A stretch of DNA of 64,000 bases. It comes from Evernia prunastri. Its lineage: Eukaryota; Ascomycota; Lecanoromycetes; Lecanorales; Parmeliaceae. The notes below the pieces were generated by a model. The model was not told where the DNA came from, did no database searches, and saw only the letters and a list, made by a program, of their open reading frames with translations. A program made the translations under genes and the position numbers. Location: positions 62,001-126,000 of the forward strand of contig NKYR01000007.1 of the NCBI GenBank assembly GCA_003184365.1, read 5' to 3'. Positions 57,953-64,000 of the stretch are shown piece by piece (within the stretch, counting starts at the first letter, position 1; each line of letters begins with the position of its first letter).

Positions 57953-58075
57953 CCACACATACACAACACACACACAACACACACACAACACACAACACAC
58001 AACACACACACTCTCTCTCTCCTTCCCTCTCTTTCTCTCTCTCTCTCTTTCTTCTCTCTTTTCCACCTCTCACTC
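57953..58075. repeat. CA-rich then CT-rich microsatellite block
   Basis: The left half is made of CACACAACACA units, and it switches at about 58010 to a CT-rich tract (CTCTCTCTC..TTTCTCTCTC). One strand is almost free of G over the whole block. Confidence 0.9.
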
Positions 58076-58553
58076 TCCATCTCTACCCCCCTTGCAGTCT
58101 TGCAGTCTTCCTTATCTTCCATTTTTCCCGCAGAACCTTCCTATCTAAAGACTTTACCCTTATTACCTACTCTATCCTTAGCTTACCGTCCGGCGTGAAA
58201 AGGTGGCGCTTTGCTTGAAAAGGTAGGCCTATGCGTGAGTGGGGTCCTCGATGTCGATGAACATGTCCAGCTATCCATTCATCATCCTGGAATCTCCATA
58301 CAAAAGCACACAATCGGCAAGGAAGTGACGGAAAGAAGAAAAGACGAATGAACGACGGACTGCGTTGACTTCCGCTATTATATAATTACCTTGGCATGTA
58401 TTCCTAAACACCCTAGACTTCTTTAACACTACAAAACACCTTTGCTCCAGTCCAGAATATCTTCTGCTTTCCCTTCTGCTTGCCCATTGCCCTTTGCCCA
58501 TCACTCTACCTACCTGCTTGCAAAGAGTCCCGGTGAAAGAAATCATTGCCATC

Positions 58554-60815
58554 ATGTCAACAGATCAAGTCTCATATGCCCCAATGGCTGCACCAGTCAA
58601 ACAAATCCCTGCCCATCCTCTCTGCCCTATAACCGCGGCCGAAATCGAACAGTCTGCCCACCTAATCAGAAGCTTGTACCCAGCCAAGACGGAGTTCTCT
58701 TTCAAGGCACTCACGCTTGAGGAACCAGACAAAGCCCACTTGGTCCCCTACCTGGACGCTGAGCATAGCGGAGCCAGACTACCACACATTGATAGGAAAA
58801 CCTTTGTGTGCTACTATCTACGCAACACTGTGAGCCGAACCGGACATTCACTTGTCTTGGATATATCTTGTGATCCAATGAATAACACCACATCAGGATA
58901 AATTTCACGAGGCCATCGTCAACCTTTCCCAGCAACGGGTGGAGAGCAATGTACGACTGGGTCCGAATGTCCATGGTCCGGGCGACTGGGAGGAAATCTT
59001 GCAGGTCGAGAAGATCGCACTGGAGGATGAAGGGGTAAAGGCTGAGATAGCCAAATTGGGTCTGCCAGAAGGAACGGCGATCATCAGCGATCCTTGGATC
59101 TACGGTAACCTCGCTCTTTCACATAGTGGAATTATTGTGGCTCACATATCTAGGATCCGACGGTATCAACGACGACCGACGAATGTACCAATGCTTTCTG
59201 TACATGCGTGATCCCAACAACCCATCCAACATGGACTCGAATCATTATGCCTTCCCGCTTGCTATCTCTCCAGTCGTAGACAGTGTAGACCTCAAAGTCA
59301 GTCGCATTGACATTTGCCCTACCGGCGCCGACCATGCAACCAAAGAGCCGCAGGCTGCCTGGATCCCGCCGCCGAACGAGTACACCCCCGAGCACCAAAA
59401 GCTGAGAACCGACTTGAAGCCATTGAACGTGGTGCAGCCAGAAGGCGCCAGCTTCAAAGTTACCAAAGTTGGGGAGACGGGAGAGATCATTGAATGGCAG
59501 AAATGGTCATTTCGAGTCGGCTTTAATCAGAGGGAGGGAATGGTGCTCTACGATGTAAGTTTGCCTTGACTTGGACCTTTTATAAAGAATGAACCCATGC
59601 TCAATGTTGCAGGTGCGATACGACGGCCGGAGTTTGTTCTACCGCCTGGCACTTTCTGACATGAACATCCCTTATGGTGACCCCCGGGCACCCTTCCACA
59701 GAAAAGCAGCGTTCGATCTGGGAGACGCCGGTGCAGGCGCCATGGCGAACAACCTCAAACTCGGCTGCGACTGCCTAGGCTCTATCCACTACCTGAGCGC
59801 CGTCTTAGCCGGCGCCCAGGGCGAGCCGATGCCCATGGAAAATGTAATCTGTGTCCATGAGCAGGACGCCGGCATCGGGTGGAAGCACACCAATTACCGG
59901 ACCGGCCGAGCAGCCGTTGTGCGAAGCCGGGAGCTGGTCCTCCAATCCATCATCACGGTGGCCAACTACGAATACATCATGGCCTTCATGTTCAACCAAG
60001 CGGGCGAGGTGACGTACGAGGTCCGAGCGACGGGCATCATCAGCACCCAGCCCATCGACGAAGGCGTCGACGTCCCATGGGGCACTATCGTCCACCCGGG
60101 CGTCCTGGCCGTCCACCATCAGCACATCTTCTCGCTCCGCGTCGACCCGGCGATCGACGGGCACGCCAATCGCCTCGTCTACGACGAGATCCACCCCATG
60201 CCCGTGTCCGACTTCAACCCGCACGGCGTCGGCTACACGGTCTCGGAGACGACGGTCGAGCGGTCCGCCGGCCTCGACAACAACGCCGACACGGCCCGCA
60301 CCTTCAAGGTCCTCAACGAGGCCTCGCGGAACCCGGTCAACGGCAAAGCGGTCGGCTACAAGATCCACGCGCCGGCCTTCCAGAAGATGGTCGCGCACCC
60401 CGACTCGTACCACCACAAGCGGGCCGAGTTCGCCGACCACAACCTCTACGTCACGCGCTACCGCGACGGGGAGCTCTACGCCGGCGGCAAGTACACGAAC
60501 CAGTCGCGGGGCGGGGCGGGCGTGCGCGCGTGGGCGGGGCGGGGCGATTCCGTCGTCGACGCGGACATTGTCCTCTGGCTCCAGTTCGGGCTCCAGCACG
60601 TGACGCGCGCCGAGGACTTCCCCGTCATGCCGTGCGAGGTCATCAAGGTGCAGCTCAAGCCCGTCAACTTCTTCGAAAGGAACCCCGCGCTCGACGTCCC
60701 GCCCAGCAACCAGGAGTTCAACCGGAGCACCTTGGTCACCGAGCAGCACCGGCAACCCGCGGTGGAGGGCAGGGTCGGGCAGGACGGGGCGGTGTGCTGC
60801 ACGAGTAAGCTGTGA
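58554..60815 (+). CDS. Copper amine oxidase, peroxisomal
   Basis: Oxidises primary amines to aldehydes with release of ammonia and hydrogen peroxide, letting fungi use amines as nitrogen source. Four exons: 58554..58829, 58897..59104, 59154..59554 and 59613..60815, 695 residues. Seen: PLCPITAAEIEQSAHLIRSL at the N-terminus, DPWIYGSDGINDDRRMYQCF, VRYDGRSLFYRLALSDMNIP with the catalytic-base region, LGCDCLGSIHYLSAV, and TVANYEYIMAF, whose Tyr (about residue 414) is the one converted to topaquinone. HHQHIFSLRVD holds two copper-binding histidines. The protein ends in SKL, a canonical type-1 peroxisomal signal. From about 59.9 kb the last exon becomes strongly GC-rich and almost every codon ends in G or C, unlike the first three exons. 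That leaves long open frames on the other strand, which I regard as by-products. Confidence 0.96.
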
Positions 60816-61182
60816 GGTGGAGATGATTTTTGGAGGAAGGGGGGGAGGGTCTGAGATGGTTGGGAGGCGGTGGGTGGGGGGGAGAGAGGTTTTTTTTTTT
60901 TTTTTTGGATTTATTGATTGATTGGATGATGAGAGGTTGATTTTGGAGCCTGATTTAACAAGGCATATAATGCAACGATGGAATGTACGAGCTGGCAACG
61001 TAAGGTTGGTTAACACAGTCTCGTGGCGACGGCACGATTTAGTTAGTATACTTATCTAAATTACAATTTTTGGTGGTATTTCACGTGTTTCGCTTGGAGT
61101 GGAAAAGGGCTCGGTGAGGAGGAAGGTACAATGGAAGAATGGGAAACTTCACTACTGAAAACAACAACCCGCTAAGCTGTAC
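60816..61182. other. Convergent intergenic region with T17 run
   Basis: Starts with a G-rich stretch (GGAGGAAGGGGGGAGGG .. GGTGGGTGGGGGG), then 17 T in a row at 60890..60906. Lies between the 3' ends of the amine oxidase and MAM33. No gene. Confidence 0.5.
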
Positions 61183-62439
61183 CTATGCGTCCACGAACGA
61201 TTTCACATCTGTAACGGATAAGTCAAGTCAGCGGCCGTTGATGTCGGAAGGAGGGGGAATGGAAACGTCTCGAAACTCACTTGAGAGCCAATTGAGGTAC
61301 TCCCTCTGCTCCTTGAAGTCGATGTACTCGGGCACCCACACCGCCAGCGCGGTGTTCACCCCCCTCTCGTCCAGGTATTTCTCCAGCAAGACCTGCAGCT
61401 GCTCGTCCAGGTTGCCAAATGGCGGGCCCTCGTACAGGTTCCGCCGCTTCCAGTCCAGCTCCGCCGTCTTGGCGTCGGCGAGCTCGGCGTCCCGGAAGAA
61501 GAAGACGTTGTCGATGACGAACTGGCCGTCCTCGGCCGTCGTCTCGATCTGCAGCGTCCCCTTGCCCGCCTTCTCGATCATGACGTTCACCCGGGCCGGG
61601 AAGCTCGGCTCCTCGTCCTCGCCGGGGGCGGCGGGGGACTCGTCGTCCGCGAGCTCCTCGCGGTCAGCCGGGGCGATGCGGTCCTCGGGCGCGACGTTGA
61701 TGTTGCCGCCCTTTGTGTTGCCGTAGTTGATGGCGCCTTTGGTGTTGGCGCCGCCGGACTGGGCGGATTCGGGTATGTCTTCGTCGTAGAGGGCCGGGTC
61801 TTGACCGTCGCTGGCGTCTTGGCGGTAGTCGTCCGGGTCTTGGTCCATGGCGTTGAGGTCGGCGATGGAGAAGGATACGCGCAGGCTGGGAGAGGGAAAG
61901 GGGGAAAGGATGTTAGACCGGGGGAATTATTTGGAGTAGTGGAAGGGAGGGTTCTGGGGACTCACGATTCGTCGCCGAATTTGCGGGTGAGGACGACTTC
62001 TTCTTGGCCTGGGGTGTCGTGGAGCTATGGATCTTTCAGTATAGGTTGGGGTGAATCAGAGGGTTGGCAAAAACCGACTTCGAACGAGCTGCTGTCGAGA
62101 TAGTCCTGGAGACTTGACGGTAGATTTTCAGAGTCTCTCATCTCCTTCTCTACTTGCAGCTCGGACTCGATCTTTGCGGAGAGCTCTTGGTCCACTAAAT
62201 CTCTCGTGAGCTCCACATTGCCTGAACCATGACTAGAGGTCCACCATACCCAGACCCTCCTTGTCTCGCGCCGCTCTTGAAGTCGAAAACGCGGGATATC
62301 TGGGTATCGAGGCTGCTTTGCATGGCTGCTGGAGTAATGAGGTACGGTGGACGGTAGAGAGGAACCTTGGCTGCCTTTGAGAAGCTAACCTGGGTAGAGA
62401 CCGAGGAAGCGCTCGGGTTATGCTTCTAAGGGACATCAT
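61183..62439 (-). CDS. mam33: Mitochondrial acidic matrix protein, MAM33/p32 family
   Basis: Trimeric acidic protein of the mitochondrial matrix, linked to mitochondrial translation. Five exons: 62439..62250, 62194..62079, 62024..61966, 61885..61281 and 61208..61183, 331 residues. The N-terminus (SLRSITRALPRSLPRLASQR) is Arg/Ser-rich and without acids for 60 residues up to FSTSRAARDKEG, a matrix signal. Then come VDQELSAKIESELQVEKEMR, HDTPGQEEVVLTRKFGDES, LRVSFSIADLNAMDQDPDDY, an acidic low-complexity insert, FPARVNVMIEKAGKGTLQIE and the end VWVPEYIDFKEQREYLNWLS plus NVKSFVDA from a 26-nt exon. For intron 1 an obvious CAG acceptor would leave only 28 nt; the TTTAG at 62195 gives 55 nt in phase and is preferred. 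The fourth exon shares the GC-rich codon use of the neighbouring amine oxidase. Confidence 0.92.
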
Positions 62440-62610
62440 TTCTCTGGTGTGGGAAATGCAATCGTGCGGATTGAAGAGGTGATTTTTGGGACAGGGAGCT
62501 GCGAAACCGAGATGTCTTGAAGAAATTATGGCGCTAGAGAGTTGCACTTCTTGGCGCGACGACAACTTCTCTACTCCAAGCACCGGCCCTTTTCTTTGGC
62601 TATTTCTTCA
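62440..62610. promoter_or_regulatory. 171-base bidirectional promoter of MAM33 (-) and citrate carrier (+)
   Basis: The shortest divergent spacer in the window; both flanking genes encode mitochondrial proteins. I see no clear TATA box. Shared control is an inference. Confidence 0.5.
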
Positions 62611-63921
62611 ATGGCAAGTTCAAATTCAGAAAATAAATTAAAGGTCAGTAAAACCGTCTGTTTGTGTTTGAGACCCACGCGCTGACATGTTCAGCCGAGT
62701 GCCCTCCGTTCTATAATTGCTGGCTCTACAGCCGGAGCTGTGGAAATTGGTAATGTTATGGCCGCTGCACGTTTTTTTCTAGAGCTAACATACAGAATTC
62801 AACAGCCATCACATACCCAGCCGAATGTACATCTTGAGATCCTGTACTATCGAAGCGCAATTGACAATTCTTTCCAGTCGCAAAAACACGAACTCAACTC
62901 AACCGACGTTTACCTGACGGACAAAAGCTTGGGTGGCCTCCATTCGGAAAGGCATGGTATGCAGGATGTACAACCTTGATCATCGGGAACTCTCTCAAAG
63001 CTGGAATACGTACGAGCTTCGTTTCTGGGAATTGGTGGCTCATTAACTAAGACGTTGTTAGGCTTTGTGGCCTTCGATACATATAAAACATTGCTACAAG
63101 ATGAATTTGGCAAAATATCTGGTCCGAGAACAGTGATAGCAGGCTTTGGCGCCGGGATAACGGAATCTTTATTCGCTGTCACGCCTTTTGAGAGTATAAA
63201 GACTACACTGTGCGTCTTAGCTAGAACATGCACCGGCGCTCTCGAAAGCTGACGTGCGCCATCCGAACAGGATTGATGACCGAAAATCAGCCAACCCTCG
63301 CATGCGTGGTTTTCTGCATGGGTCGGGAATAATATTTCGGGAGCGAGGCATAAGAGGATTCTTCCAAGGATTCGTACCGACCACCGCACGGCAAGCGGCG
63401 AACTCAGCAACAAGATTCGGGAGCTATACAACCATCAAGCAGTTTGCTCAAGGCTACGTTGCGCCGGGGGAGAAGCTCGGCACGGTGAGCACCTTCGGCA
63501 TAGGCGGTTTGGCGGGTTTGATTACTGTGTAAGGGGCCGAAGATTTTTACAGTTGGAGCAATACTGATACCACATATAGATATGTCACTCAACCTCTAGA
63601 CACTATCAAGACACGGTAGGGCAGCCATCATCAGACTTCCAGGAGCTGCTAAAATCTGGACAGAATGCAGTCGATTGATGCGCGGAAGGAATACAAGAAC
63701 AGCTTCGAGTGTGCAACCAAGATAGTGAAGAATGAAGGCTTCTTCACTCTCTGGTCAGGAGCAGTCCCGCGGCTGGCGAGGCTAATATTGAGTGGAGGCA
63801 TTGTTTTCACCATGTATGCATTCCTGTTGCTTTCTTTCGATAGGAAAATGCTTACATTTACAGGTATGAGAAAACAATGGAGGGACTAGATAGACTAGAT
63901 CCCCAACGACAATACATATAA
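62611..63921 (+). CDS. ctp1: Mitochondrial citrate/tricarboxylate carrier (CTP1-like)
   Basis: Inner-membrane carrier exchanging citrate for malate or other di/tricarboxylates, supplying cytosolic acetyl-CoA. Nine exons: 62611..62643, 62695..62749, 62806..62826, 62878..63009, 63062..63209, 63271..63528, 63580..63615, 63664..63813 and 63864..63921, 296 residues, the family's length. All three carrier repeats are present, with signatures YPAEFAKTRTQL (repeat 1), TPFESIKTTL (repeat 2) and TQPLDTIKTRMQ (repeat 3), each P-x-D/E-x-x-K/R. Also LRSIIAGSTAGAVEIAITYP, GWPPFGKAWYAGCTTLIIGN, RFVAFDTYKTLL, ARQAANSATRFGSYT and LWSGAVPRLARLILSGGIVF. Two exons are only 21 and 36 nt, and the signature of repeat 1 is completed across the 21-nt exon. 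All introns are 48-61 nt. Divergent from MAM33. Confidence 0.96.
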
Positions 63922-64000
63922 TGCAGATCCAATAGTGGTCTTCAACGCGGCCTGTCAAGCGTGAAGTGCAGAGCAGTCCTAAGACTTGCTACAGTCTACC
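63922..64000. other. 3' flank of the citrate carrier gene
   Basis: Seventy-nine bases to the window edge; nothing recognised. Confidence 0.3.

Larger units (their letters stand above)
56749..58553. other. 1.8-kb intergenic stretch rich in simple repeats
   Basis: Holds a TTGG run (56801..56820), a 7-base tandem repeat (57391..57429), a TTA run (57660..57674) and a CA/CT microsatellite block (57953..58075). No coding frame is supported; long frames here come from the repeats. The right 400 bases should contain the amine oxidase promoter. Confidence 0.5.

Noticed and set aside
59879..60808. 309-codon plus-strand frame inside the same exon
   Set aside because: Shadow of the amine oxidase in another frame; Arg/Pro/His-rich and without motifs.
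59805..61016. 403-codon frame on the minus strand across the amine oxidase end
   Set aside because: It lies opposite a well-supported enzyme exon in GC-rich DNA where stop codons are rare; its Arg/Val/Asp-rich translation (VGHGHGVDLVVDE) has no family-like pattern.
62222..62249. 28-nt intron in MAM33 using the first CAG acceptor
   Set aside because: Too short for splicing; the next in-phase acceptor gives a normal 55-nt intron.
1..64000. tRNA, rRNA, CRISPR arrays, intact transposons, secondary-metabolite cluster
   Set aside because: Looked for T-loop motifs, regular spaced repeats, transposase or reverse-transcriptase motifs and large synthase domains; none was convincing. A single PhzF, Nox or amine oxidase gene does not make a cluster.

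Overview
The window is nuclear DNA of a filamentous ascomycete (Pezizomycotina). The protein-coding genes are fungal in type. They are split by many short introns, mostly 42-60 nt, with GT..CTAAC/CTGAC..AG signals. Several family members are typical of moulds: a fungal NACHT-ankyrin receptor, a Nox-type NADPH oxidase, Guf1, Mam33 and a Mae1-like TDT transporter. I cannot place it below subphylum with confidence; Dothideomycetes, Eurotiomycetes and Lecanoromycetes all remain possible. I rebuilt the exon structures by hand from splice signals and reading-frame continuity. In every multi-exon gene listed as a CDS the exon lengths sum to an open frame.

Layout, left to right. 0-14 kb: 5' half of UDP-glucose:glycoprotein glucosyltransferase (-), a PhzF-like protein (+), 3 kb without a gene, a conserved protein of unknown function (+), a 34-bp hairpin beside a 56-codon coiled-coil frame, a Sas2-like MYST acetyltransferase (+) and two tandem BTB genes (+). 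14-33 kb, mostly housekeeping: RNA polymerase III largest subunit (-), GUF1 (-), MAD2 (+), histone H1 (-), a decayed short-chain dehydrogenase (+), FEN1 (-), glutaryl-CoA dehydrogenase (+) and ECO1 (+). 33-42 kb, accessory in character: an F-box-like gene whose frame is cut by one TAA (-), a complete NACHT-ankyrin NLR-like gene (+) and a disordered proline-rich protein (+). 42-64 kb: PI4P 5-kinase MSS4 (+), a TDT malate transporter (-), ubiquitin-conjugating enzyme UBC4 (+), a Nox family oxidase (+), CFT2/CPSF100 (+), a small proline-rich protein (+), a peroxisomal copper amine oxidase ending in SKL (+), MAM33 (-) and a mitochondrial citrate carrier (+).

The most noteworthy observations are these: a 5-nt microexon in FEN1 that carries the codon for catalytic Asp34; two GC-AG introns (MAD2 and the Nox gene); the single in-frame stop in the F-box-like gene; the degenerate SDR gene with its catalytic Tyr replaced; the bulged hairpin at 9.4 kb; and a GC-rich stretch at 59.6-61.9 kb that crosses two genes. 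Genes for chromosome replication, cohesion and checkpoint (MAD2, H1, FEN1, ECO1) lie within 11 kb, but nothing in the sequence shows this is more than chance. I found no tRNA, rRNA, CRISPR array or intact transposon.
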